Source: Acetatifactor sp. (lineage in GTDB: Bacteria > Bacillota > Clostridia > Lachnospirales > Lachnospiraceae). From it: a DNA stretch of 64,000 nucleotides. The translations under genes and the position numbers were made by a program. Shown one piece after another: positions 16,729-24,246 of the stretch. The stretch's first letter is position 1. Every line of letters begins with the position of its first letter. The stretch lies in NCBI GenBank assembly GCA_016290775.1, contig JAEEVF010000004.1, positions 141,792 to 205,791 of the forward strand. Direction: 5' to 3'. The notes under the pieces are model-generated. The model was not told the DNA's origin. It worked only from the letters and a program-made list of their open reading frames with translations, and searched no databases.

Positions 16729-17354
16729 GAAAATTCTTCGGCAAGTCCGCCAAAAACGGCAGCGCCCACTCGCTCCGCAGAAAAGCCCTTTCGGAGCAAA
16801 AAAGCGTACTCTTTTCGGCGTTCGGAGAGGCTTGCGTTATCGGGATCAAAGCCTCTTTTTCGGAAAAGTTCCCGGATCATTTGTGCCTCATCCTGGGCAT
16901 TTCCTGCCTGCTCCCATTCGGAAAATGCCTGCGCGATGACGCCCCTGTCGATCCCCCTGGCAGAAAGATCCTGCTCGATGCGCCTTCTTGTCTTGTTCTC
17001 CCTGTGACACTCGATATAATCCATGGCATAGCGGAGGTCGTCCACGTAATGAAACGAAGCCACGTAATCCAGCGCTTCCTGGAGGATCATCTCCGGATAA
17101 CCTCCCTCCATAAGCTTCTCGCGGAGCTTTGCCGTCGTGTAATCCGTTTTGGTCAGAAGGTTCATGGCACGGAGCTTGGCACGCTTCGGCAAAACCTCCT
17201 TCATGATCTCTTCATATGCTCTTTGGCTGATCTCGCTTCCCTCCTGCAGGTGAAAACGACGAAGTTCGCCTTTGTATAACACAAAGGCGAACTCCCCATC
17301 AAGAAACACTTTGCTTCGGGATTTCGTGATCGCCGTAATGCCGGTAACGATCAT
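16725..17354 (-). CDS. recX: Regulatory protein RecX
   Basis: 209 residues of the RecX three-helix repeat type: YTTAKLREKLMEGGYPEMILQEALDY (one repeat split by positions), RRRIEQDLSARGIDRGVIAQAF and RKRGFDPDNASLSERRKEYAFLLRKGF are successive repeats. RecX binds RecA filaments and limits recombinase activity. The N-terminal 60 residues (TKSRSKVFLDGEFAFVLYKG) are the beta-rich extension usual in Firmicutes RecX. TAAGGAGG precedes the ATG. It lies 46 bp after recA and is probably in the same SOS-controlled transcript. Confidence 0.93.
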   Translation of the reverse strand: MIVTGITAITKSRSKVFLDGEFAFVLYKGELRRFHLQEGSEISQRAYEEIMKEVLPKRAKLRAMNLLTKTDYTTAKLREKLMEGGYPEMILQEALDYVASFHYVDDLRYAMDYIECHRENKTRRRIEQDLSARGIDRGVIAQAFSEWEQAGNAQDEAQMIRELFRKRGFDPDNASLSERRKEYAFLLRKGFSAERVGAAVFGGLAEEFS

Positions 17355-17400
17355 GTTTCCTCCTTACTCTTTCCGCGAAAACACCTTGCGGATAAATGCC

Positions 17401-18459
17401 TTATTCTGGAAGGCCGTCAGATGCGCTGCCTTCGCCATTCAGGTTAAAATGCTCGCGGATCTTCTTTTCGATCTCATCACATACTGCAGGGTTGTCCTTA
17501 AGATACTGCTTTGCATTCTCCCTGCCCTGTCCGATCTTTTCGCCCTGATATGCATACCAGGCGCCGGACTTGTTCACCACGTTGATGGAAGCGGCAAGAT
17601 CCAGAATGTCACCTGCCGTGGAAATGCCTTCACCGAACATGATGTCGAATTCTGCCTCCTTGAAGGGAGGTGCCACCTTGTTCTTTACGACCTTTACGCG
17701 GGTGCGGTTACCGATCACTTCGCCGCCCTGCTTTAAGGACTCGATCCTGCGGACGTCCAGACGAACGGAAGCGTAGAACTTCAGTGCGCGGCCGCCGGTG
17801 GTGGTCTCAGGATTGCCGAACATCACGCCGATCTTCTCACGAAGCTGGTTGATGAAGACTACGGTACAATTGGACTTGCTGATCACTGCAGTGAGCTTAC
17901 GAAGTGCCTGGCTCATCAGTCTTGCCTGCAGGCCCACGTGGCTGTCGCCCATGTCGCCGTCGATCTCCGCCTTCGGCACCAGGGCCGCAACGGAGTCCAC
18001 TACCACAATGTCCATGGCGCCGGAACGAACCATCGTCTCGGTGATCTCCATGGCCTGCTCTCCGTTGTCAGGCTGGGAGATGTAAAGATCGTCAATGTTC
18101 ACGCCGATGTTCTTTGCATATACGGGATCCAGCGCATGCTCCGCATCGATGAAGCCAGCAATGCCGCCCCTCTTTTGCACTTCTGCGATCATGTGCAGGG
18201 TAACGGTTGTCTTACCACTGGATTCAGGTCCATAGATCTCTATGATCCTGCCCTTGGGAATGCCCCCAAGTCCAAGGGCGATGTCAAGGCTCAGGGACCC
18301 TGTGGGGATCGTCTCCACGTTCATCTTCGCCGAAGGATCTCCCAAACGCATGACCGTTCCCTTGCCATATTGCTTTTCAATCTGACTGAGCGCCGCATCC
18401 AGCGCTTTCATTTTTTCTTCTTTTTCCATTCTTCTTTCTTCCATGTTCCTTTTTTCCAT
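17401..18459 (-). CDS. recA: Recombinase RecA
   Basis: Strand-exchange ATPase and LexA co-protease. Up to 352 residues, with Walker [10 protein letters not shown] (about 76-84), [21 protein letters not shown] (L1 region), [20 protein letters not shown] (L2) and the usual C-terminal domain. The start is uncertain: ATGs at 18459, 18444, 18429 and 18411 are in frame among purine-rich sequence; alignment with family N-termini ([21 protein letters not shown]) makes the later ones plausible, so the first 6-16 residues may not be translated. Expression should be SOS-controlled through two boxes upstream. Confidence 0.98.
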   Translation of the reverse strand: MEKRNMEERRMEKEEKMKALDAALSQIEKQYGKGTVMRLGDPSAKMNVETIPTGSLSLDIALGLGGIPKGRIIEIYGPESSGKTTVTLHMIAEVQKRGGIAGFIDAEHALDPVYAKNIGVNIDDLYISQPDNGEQAMEITETMVRSGAMDIVVVDSVAALVPKAEIDGDMGDSHVGLQARLMSQALRKLTAVISKSNCTVVFINQLREKIGVMFGNPETTTGGRALKFYASVRLDVRRIESLKQGGEVIGNRTRVKVVKNKVAPPFKEAEFDIMFGEGISTAGDILDLAASINVVNKSGAWYAYQGEKIGQGRENAKQYLKDNPAVCDEIEKKIREHFNLNGEGSASDGLPE

Positions 18460-18524
18460 ACCCCTTTCATTTTGTTCGGTCTTACTTTCTTAAGTCAAGT
18501 CATTCTTAAGTCTGGTTACGACAG

Positions 18525-18574
18525 GAACAAATGTTCGCTATTGTCATGATAAAACATTTGTTCGATTTTGTCAA
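18525..18574 (-). promoter_or_regulatory. recA promoter with two LexA/SOS boxes
   Basis: TTGACA (18569-18574), 17 bp, TATCAT (18546-18551) on the minus strand. One box, CGAACAAATGTTTT (18551-18564), fills the spacer; a second, GAACAAATGTTC (18525-18536), lies just downstream of the -10. Both fit the Gram-positive consensus GAAC-N4-GTTC, the second exactly. This is a textbook arrangement for LexA repression. Confidence 0.92.
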
Positions 18575-18718
18575 TCACTTTCGATCAAAATCTTTTCATC
18601 GGCATCGCCTCCCTTATTCAAATTTTTCTTTTTCTGAAACACATGGCGAATTGCCGGATCGAGGGGCGTGGCAGAATGCCTGCTCCCAACGCAAGAAGCG
18701 TTATCAGATATAAAAAAA

Positions 18719-18756
18719 GTATCACGTTCCCTGCGATTACGCAAGGGGCGTGATAC
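18719..18756 (-). terminator. Rho-independent terminator of cinA
   Basis: GTATCACG...CGTGATAC arms with inner GCG/CGC, then TTTTTTTAT on the minus strand. It closes the yicC-to-cinA operon. The remaining bases between here and recA (18460-18765) hold only the recA control region and no gene I can support. Confidence 0.93.
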
Positions 18757-18765
18757 AATTTATAA

Positions 18766-20025
18766 TTATTTAAGGATTTCCTTGCTGAGCTGTTCAAGCA
18801 CGCAGCTTCTCGCAAGCATCAAAGCTTCCGTCACGGCCGCGCGGCGGATCTTCTCTCTCGTGCCCTTTAAGTGGCACTCCTTCACCGTGATCTTACCTTT
18901 CACGTTACAGCTCACGTACACAAGTCCCACGGGCTTTTCCTTGGTGCCGCCGTCCGGTCCTGCAATGCCCGTTGCCGCGATGCCGACGTCGGTCTTGGTC
19001 TCCGCAAGCAGTCCGCGGACCATTTCCTCCGCAGTCTGACTGCTGACCGCACCATATTTCTGAAGCGTTCCCTTCTTTACGCCAAGGAGCTTTCTCTTTG
19101 CCTTGTTGGAATAGGTCACGAAGCCTGCCTTGAACAGATCCGAGATCCCGGGCACGCCTACCAGCGTTGCCGCGATCAGACCGCCCGTGCAGGACTCCGC
19201 GCAGCTCAGGGTCATGTTTGCGCTGCGAAGCAGATCTGCCAGCGACTTCTCCAGGCTTACGCCTTCGTCAGCCGTGTAGATGCTGTTGCCAAAACGGGCC
19301 TTCAGCTCTTTCACCATGGGCTTGATCAGCTTGGTTGCTTCCTTTTGCGACTCAGCCCTTGCGGTCACGCGCACGTGCACCTCGCCAAGCTTTGCATAGG
19401 TTGCGATGGTCGGATTGGTCTGCTTGTCGATCAGGTCCACAAGCTGCTGCTCCACAAAGCTCTCGGAAAGGCCGCAGGTGCGAACCGTCTGCGAGAGGAT
19501 CACAAAGGGCGAGATCGAACGCAGATAAGGTGCCACGCTCTCCTCAAACATGAGCTTTAACTCTTCCGGCGGGCCAGGCAACAGGAAAAACTGATTGTCT
19601 CCCTTTTCCACAATGATCCCGGGTGCCGTGCCATTGTGATTTTCCATGACGCGCGCCCCCTCAGGCACCAACGCCTGCTTCCAATTGTTCTCGGAAGGCT
19701 TCATGCCGCGCTCGGCGAAATATGCCTCAATGTGCTTTCTGGAAGCCTTATCCTCCACAAGCTTTTTCGAACAAAACTCCGCAACGGTCTCCTTGGTCAG
19801 GTCGTCCTGGGTGGGTCCAAGGCCGCCGGAGAGCAGGATAAGATCACTGCGCTTTGCAGCGATCTCAAGGGTCTCCAAAAGGCGCTCCCTGTTGTCACCG
19901 ACCACCGTCTGGAAATAGCAGGTGATCCCAAGCAGTGCAAGCTGCTCGGAAAGATATGCCGCATTGGTGTTCACGATGTTTCCAAGCAAAATTTCCGTTC
20001 CTACGCAAATAATCTCAGCTATCAT
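18766..20025 (-). CDS. cinA: CinA family protein (competence/damage-inducible, NMN deamidase-like)
   Basis: 419 residues. N-terminal MoCF-like domain (IAEIICVGTEILLGNIVNTN; LLSGGLGPTQDDLTKE) and C-terminal CinA/PncC domain (TLSCAESCTGGLIAATLVGVPG; GIAGPDGGTKEKPVG). Two-domain CinA proteins have been shown to carry ADP-ribose pyrophosphatase and NMN deamidase activity in some species. The ATG at 20025 with AGGAGG 5 nt upstream is preferred to a start 11 codons earlier. It is last in the operon after pgsA; in several Firmicutes cinA is next to recA, as it is here, but a terminator separates them. Confidence 0.95.
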   Translation of the reverse strand: MIAEIICVGTEILLGNIVNTNAAYLSEQLALLGITCYFQTVVGDNRERLLETLEIAAKRSDLILLSGGLGPTQDDLTKETVAEFCSKKLVEDKASRKHIEAYFAERGMKPSENNWKQALVPEGARVMENHNGTAPGIIVEKGDNQFFLLPGPPEELKLMFEESVAPYLRSISPFVILSQTVRTCGLSESFVEQQLVDLIDKQTNPTIATYAKLGEVHVRVTARAESQKEATKLIKPMVKELKARFGNSIYTADEGVSLEKSLADLLRSANMTLSCAESCTGGLIAATLVGVPGISDLFKAGFVTYSNKAKRKLLGVKKGTLQKYGAVSSQTAEEMVRGLLAETKTDVGIAATGIAGPDGGTKEKPVGLVYVSCNVKGKITVKECHLKGTREKIRRAAVTEALMLARSCVLEQLSKEILK

Positions 20026-20072
20026 AAATCCTCCTCTTCCCGAAGCTGCGGGAAGCAAATCACTCCATTATA

Positions 20073-20675
20073 TTACTTCGTATCCTTCATGACGTCTTTG
20101 TTCTTCCAAATGTAATCCACCAGCGAGATCAGCGTCAGAAGAAGTGCCACCCAAGTGATCAACGTCGTCAGGATCGCATAGGCTTTCACGCCCGCAAGAA
20201 AAGGCACGTCCTGCACGATCATCAGGCAGATCATGATCATCTGGAAGGTGGTCTTAAACTTTCCCCAATAGCTTGCCGCGATCACGACGCCTTTGTCGGA
20301 CGCGATCAGACGAAAGCCGCTGATGATGAATTCACGGCTGATGATCAGCACCACCATCCAGGACGGAATGCGTCCCATCTCCACCAAAACGATCATGGCC
20401 GCGCACACAAGGAGCTTATCCGCCAAGGGATCCATGAACTTTCCAAAATTGGTGATCAGGTTGTATTTCCTCGCGATCTTTCCGTCAAGCATGTCCGTCA
20501 GACATGCAATGATAAAGATGGCAAGTGCCACAAACTCCGGCACCGTGTTTTCACTTCCAAACAAAGCCCGAAACCATCCCCAGCTCTGATGGCTTCCCAG
20601 CAAAAAGATCACAAAGGGAAGGATCAGGATCACGCGAAAGATGGTCAATTTATTGGGCAGATTCATTTTACTCAT
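20073..20675 (-). CDS. pgsA: CDP-diacylglycerol-glycerol-3-phosphate 3-phosphatidyltransferase
   Basis: Integral membrane enzyme that makes phosphatidylglycerol phosphate. 200 residues with several hydrophobic spans and the CDP-alcohol phosphotransferase motif split as DMLDGKIARKYN and GKFMDPLADK (D-G-x2-A-R-x8-G-x3-D-x3-D). The ATG at 20675 has GGAGAA 7 nt upstream and makes the gene overlap the end of rimO by 8 bp; a GTG one codon earlier and the ATG at 20666 (typical MNLPNKLT start) are alternatives. Confidence 0.96.
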   Translation of the reverse strand: MSKMNLPNKLTIFRVILILPFVIFLLGSHQSWGWFRALFGSENTVPEFVALAIFIIACLTDMLDGKIARKYNLITNFGKFMDPLADKLLVCAAMIVLVEMGRIPSWMVVLIISREFIISGFRLIASDKGVVIAASYWGKFKTTFQMIMICLMIVQDVPFLAGVKAYAILTTLITWVALLLTLISLVDYIWKNKDVMKDTK

Positions 20676-22002
20676 CACAAAGTTCTCCGATCAGATCATA
20701 TTCATTGGCATCCGTGACAAGCACCGGAACAAGGTCGCCCGTCATCAGGTTTGCCGTCGTATTTAAGAACAGGTATCCATCCACGTTTGGCGCGTCGCGA
20801 TAGGTTCTGGCTACGTAAGTGTCTTCCTCCGCAACCTTCCCCTCGATCATCACCACAAGCTTTTGGCCGATCATTTCCTCAGCCTTTTCAAAAGCAATCT
20901 CCTGCTGCAGCTCCATCAGCTCGTCGCGCCTTGCGTTCTTGACTTCTTCCGGCACCTGATCTTCCATGATGGCAGCTGCCGTGTCCTCCTCCTGTGAGTA
21001 AGGGAAAACGCCAAGACGGTCAAACTCGAGCTCGTCGACGAAGTTATATAATTCCTCAAAATCCTCCCGCGTCTCACCGGGAAAACCGGAGATCAACGTG
21101 GTCCTAAGACAAATGTCCGGTATACTCTCCCGAAGCTTCCCGATGATGGCGCGAAGCGATGCCTGATCCGTCTTGCGCCCCATGCGTTTTAGCACCGCAT
21201 CCGACGCGTGCTGGATGGGAATGTCAAGATAATGGCACACCTTAGGCTCCGATGCGATCACTTCGATGAGCTCGTCCGTGATCTCCTCGGGATAGCAATA
21301 CAAAATGCGGATCCAATACAGTCCGGGGATCTTCGCAAGGTTTTTAAGGAGCTCCGGAAGGCTCTTTTTGCCGTACAGGTCCACGCCGTAAAGCGTCGTC
21401 TCCTGCGCCACAAGGATGAGTTCCTTCACGCCTTGCTCCGCAAGGTCACTGGCGGATTTTAAGAGCGTTTCCATGGGGATGCTGCGATAGCCGCCGCGCA
21501 CCTTCGGAATGATACAATAAGTGCAATGCTTGTCGCACCCTTCCGCAATCTTGAGGTACGCATAATGCCCGCCCGTGGTCACGAGCTGACGAAGCCCCGA
21601 AACCGGCGTCTCGTCAATGCCGCGAAGGAACTGCCCCGTGCGGCCCTCCAGCGCGCTCTTAAGTGCGGCAACCACTTCCGTGATCGCATTCGTTCCGACA
21701 ACGGCATCCACCTCAGGGATTTCCTTTTGGATCTCCTCATGATATCTTTGCGCCAGACATCCGCATGCCACGAGTGCCTTGATCTTCCCCGTTCTTCTGC
21801 GCTCGCCATAGGAAAGAAGCGTGTTAATGCTCTCTTCCTTGGCATCGCCGATAAAACAGCAGGTGTTGACGATCACGGCCTCGGCCTCTTCCTCGTCGTC
21901 GGTGAATTCATATCCCTCCGAAGCGAGCAGCCCAAGCATCATCTCGGTATCCACTAAGTTCTTGTCACATCCCAGCGACGTCATTAATACTTTCAAGCTC
22001 AA
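20668..22002 (-). CDS. rimO: Ribosomal protein S12 methylthiotransferase RimO
   Basis: Radical SAM methylthiotransferase acting on the conserved Asp of S12. 444 residues: N-terminal UPF0004 domain (TSLGCDKNLVDTEMMLG, VNTCCFIGDAKEES, VACGCLAQRY give the three cluster cysteines), radical SAM CDKHCTYC, and a C-terminal TRAM domain. LGCDKNLVD rather than LGCQxN separates RimO from MiaB. It overlaps pgsA by 8 bp. Confidence 0.96.
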   Translation of the reverse strand: MSLKVLMTSLGCDKNLVDTEMMLGLLASEGYEFTDDEEEAEAVIVNTCCFIGDAKEESINTLLSYGERRRTGKIKALVACGCLAQRYHEEIQKEIPEVDAVVGTNAITEVVAALKSALEGRTGQFLRGIDETPVSGLRQLVTTGGHYAYLKIAEGCDKHCTYCIIPKVRGGYRSIPMETLLKSASDLAEQGVKELILVAQETTLYGVDLYGKKSLPELLKNLAKIPGLYWIRILYCYPEEITDELIEVIASEPKVCHYLDIPIQHASDAVLKRMGRKTDQASLRAIIGKLRESIPDICLRTTLISGFPGETREDFEELYNFVDELEFDRLGVFPYSQEEDTAAAIMEDQVPEEVKNARRDELMELQQEIAFEKAEEMIGQKLVVMIEGKVAEEDTYVARTYRDAPNVDGYLFLNTTANLMTGDLVPVLVTDANEYDLIGELCDE

Positions 22003-22028
22003 ACCTTTGATCCCTCATCGTGCGAAAA

Positions 22029-22048
22029 GCCGAAGCATAAGCTCCGGC
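22029..22048 (-). terminator. Intra-operon stem-loop between rpoZ and rimO
   Basis: GCCGGAGC-TTAT-GCTTCGGC followed by TTTTCGC on the minus strand. It probably attenuates transcription of rimO-pgsA-cinA relative to the upstream genes. The short U run suggests partial termination. Confidence 0.65.
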
Positions 22049-22059
22049 CTTCTTTGGTC

Positions 22060-22299
22060 TTATTCGTTCTCGTCGTCTCCAAGAACCTTGATCTTTCCGG
22101 TGTAGAGTTCATCCACTGCGATGGAAAGGGGCTTTTTGCCCTTCCCCTCAACCAGAGGCTCATCGCCGGAAATGATCTGGCGTGCTCTCTTTGCCGTTGC
22201 CATAACGATGGAATAACGACTGTTGACTACGGGAGTTTCGCCAGGCTCCACTTCACTGTTTACGACCTTCATCAAGTCTGTATAAGACGGATGTAACAT
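22060..22299 (-). CDS. rpoZ: RNA polymerase omega subunit
   Basis: 79 residues: MLHPSYTDLMKVVN, the conserved NSRYSIVMATAKRARQI segment (contacts with the beta-prime subunit) and KPLSIAVDELYTGKI. The ATG at 22299 has AAGGTGA upstream; the longer open frame reaching back into gmk is not supported. Order gmk-rpoZ is conserved in most bacteria. Confidence 0.95.
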   Translation of the reverse strand: MLHPSYTDLMKVVNSEVEPGETPVVNSRYSIVMATAKRARQIISGDEPLVEGKGKKPLSIAVDELYTGKIKVLGDDENE

Positions 22300-22325
22300 G
22301 TAATTCACCTTACCCTTTCTATGGT

Positions 22326-22961
22326 TTACTGCTCCGTGCGGAACGTTTTCATTTCTTCTTTGATGCGAGCAATGAAGTCCTTTCTGCGAACGGGCTCGTT
22401 GCGCGCCGCTTCGATCATGGCGTGCAGCTCGCGAACACACTGCATCAGATCATCATTGATCACGATATAATCATAGGCATCCATGCCTTCTGATTCTTCA
22501 TATGCCCTCGACAGACGTTTTGCAATGACCTCCGCCGTCTCGGTACCGCGCCCCTCAAGACGCCTCTTTAACTCTGCCGCATCAGGCGGCGTTACGAACA
22601 ACAGGAGCGATTCCGGGAACTTTTCCTTGATCTGCAGCGCGCCCTGGATCTCAATCTCTAGGATCACGTCCTTGCCTGCCGCAAGCTGCTCCTCCACCCA
22701 AGCCTTGGGCGTTCCGTAATAGTTGTCACAATAGGTGGCATATTCGATAAGTCCGCTTTCCGCAATGGTCTTCTCAAACTTTTCGCGGGTGACAAAGAAA
22801 TACTCCCTGCCATCCTGCTCGCCTTCCCTAGGCTGCCTTGTCGTCATGGAAACGGACAAAGCATAATTATCATAATTCTCTAAAAGCTTTTTGATCAGGG
22901 TGCCCTTTCCGGCTCCGGAGAATCCGGAGATCACCATCAAAATGCCCTTCTTTGCTTCCAT
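22326..22961 (-). CDS. gmk: Guanylate kinase
   Basis: GMP to GDP phosphorylation. 211 residues with the P-loop GFSGAGKGTL (13-22), the GMP-binding TTRQPREGEQDGREYFF and the lid/core segment DVILEIEIQGALQIKEKFP. AAAGGAAA precedes the ATG. Between remA and rpoZ in the usual Firmicutes order. Confidence 0.97.
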   Translation of the reverse strand: MEAKKGILMVISGFSGAGKGTLIKKLLENYDNYALSVSMTTRQPREGEQDGREYFFVTREKFEKTIAESGLIEYATYCDNYYGTPKAWVEEQLAAGKDVILEIEIQGALQIKEKFPESLLLFVTPPDAAELKRRLEGRGTETAEVIAKRLSRAYEESEGMDAYDYIVINDDLMQCVRELHAMIEAARNEPVRRKDFIARIKEEMKTFRTEQ

Positions 22962-22978
22962 ATCGTTTTCCTTTCTGC

Positions 22979-23242
22979 CTAAGCCTCGACGTCTTCCGGC
23001 AAAGCACCGTCCTGCGCACGCCCTGCGATAGTCTCAGGCAGCAGTGCGGAAAGCACTACCTGACTGTTTTCCATCACAAGCACGGACTTTGTCTTGCGGC
23101 CCTGCGTGGCATCAATGGCCATGCCCTGCTCCTTCGCCTTTTGTACAAGGCGCTTGATCGGCGCCGCCTCAGGACTGACGATCGCAATGATCTTTTCCGT
23201 ATTCACGATATTTCCAAAACCTATATGAATGAGTTTGTTCAT
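22979..23242 (-). CDS. remA: RemA-like extracellular matrix regulator (DUF370)
   Basis: 87 residues. IHIGFGNIVNTEKIIAIVSP and the RKTKSVLVMENSQVVLSALLPETI segment are the DUF370 signature. In Bacillus subtilis RemA forms rings that bind DNA and activate biofilm matrix genes. The C-terminal AGRAQDGALPEDVEA tail is a little longer than usual. The ribosome site is weak (AGAGAATTG). Lies between yicC and gmk. Confidence 0.93.
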   Translation of the reverse strand: MNKLIHIGFGNIVNTEKIIAIVSPEAAPIKRLVQKAKEQGMAIDATQGRKTKSVLVMENSQVVLSALLPETIAGRAQDGALPEDVEA

Positions 23243-23277
23243 AATGCTTCAATTCTCTGCATGCCAATCCGCCAACA

Positions 23278-24156
23278 CTATTCAATATTCTGTATCTGTT
23301 CCCTAACTTTCTCTATCTCCGTTTTTAATTCGATGCCTACGTTGGAGATTTCGAGGTCGTTGGACTTTGAAAGGATCGTGTTGGCTTCACGGTTCATTTC
23401 CTGCGCGATGAAATCCAGCTTTCTTCCGATGCTGCCGCCTGCAAGAAGCGCTGCCTTCGTGGTCTCCACGTGGCTGCGAAGACGAACCATTTCCTCATCT
23501 ACGCAAACCTTATCCGCAAAGATCGTCACCTCGGTCACAAGGCGTGCCTCGTCCACGGTGTTGTCACCAAGCATCTCCTTGACCTTATCCTGCAGCTTTT
23601 GACGGTACTCCGCGATGATCTGCGGGCTTCTTTCCGCGATGAAATCAACGAGCCTCAGCATGCCGTCCAGCTTTGCGATGAGGTCGTTCTTCAGGTTCTC
23701 GCCCTCGGTGATCCTGCTCTGTACGAACATCTCCGCAGCGCCGTCTAAGGCCTTCTTGAGTTCCTTCCAGATCTCCTCCTCGTCGCCCTCGTTCTCCTCC
23801 ATGGTGAACACGTCAGGGTACTTGGAAAGCGTGGACACGCGGATGTCATCCTCCAGGCCAAAATCCTGCTGGATCTGACGCAGGTACTGAAGGTACTCCG
23901 CCGCAAGCTCCTTGTTGTAATGAACGTTGGTCGTGTTCTCCGAAAGGTCTTCATAGGTGATGAACAGATCCACCTTACCTCTCGAAATGTAATTCTTCAG
24001 CTCATTTCGGATCGAAGATTCGAAGAAATTGAGCTTCTTGGGCATCTTGACGTTTACGTCTAAATACCTGTGATTTACGGCCTTCATTTCCACCGTGAAC
24101 TTCCTGTTGTTCTCAGTCACTTCACAGCGGCCAAAACCAGTCATGCTCTTGATCAT
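23278..24156 (-). CDS. yicC: YicC/YloC family endoribonuclease-like protein
   Basis: 292 residues. MIKSMTGFGRCEV at the N-terminus, KAVNHRYLDVNVKMPK, and the C-terminal DUF1732 segment KLDFIAQEMNREANTILSKS are diagnostic. YicC of E. coli and YloC of B. subtilis have been reported as endoribonucleases. The ATG at 24156 has AAGGGGAT upstream; a frame nine codons longer is not favoured. First gene of the yicC-remA-gmk-rpoZ-rimO-pgsA-cinA unit. Confidence 0.94.
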   Translation of the reverse strand: MIKSMTGFGRCEVTENNRKFTVEMKAVNHRYLDVNVKMPKKLNFFESSIRNELKNYISRGKVDLFITYEDLSENTTNVHYNKELAAEYLQYLRQIQQDFGLEDDIRVSTLSKYPDVFTMEENEGDEEEIWKELKKALDGAAEMFVQSRITEGENLKNDLIAKLDGMLRLVDFIAERSPQIIAEYRQKLQDKVKEMLGDNTVDEARLVTEVTIFADKVCVDEEMVRLRSHVETTKAALLAGGSIGRKLDFIAQEMNREANTILSKSNDLEISNVGIELKTEIEKVREQIQNIE

Positions 24157-24217
24157 GATTGCTATCCCCTTTTTTGCGACCATTTCCCCTCATGGACTTT
24201 GTCGCACACTCCGTCTT

Positions 24218-24246
24218 ATTATATGACAAACTCCCCGTCTAGTCAA
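24218..24246 (-). promoter_or_regulatory. Strong sigma-A type promoter of the yicC operon
   Basis: TTGACT (24241-24246), 17 bp, TATAAT (24218-24223) on the minus strand. The -35 overlaps the stop of the transglutaminase gene. Confidence 0.82.
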
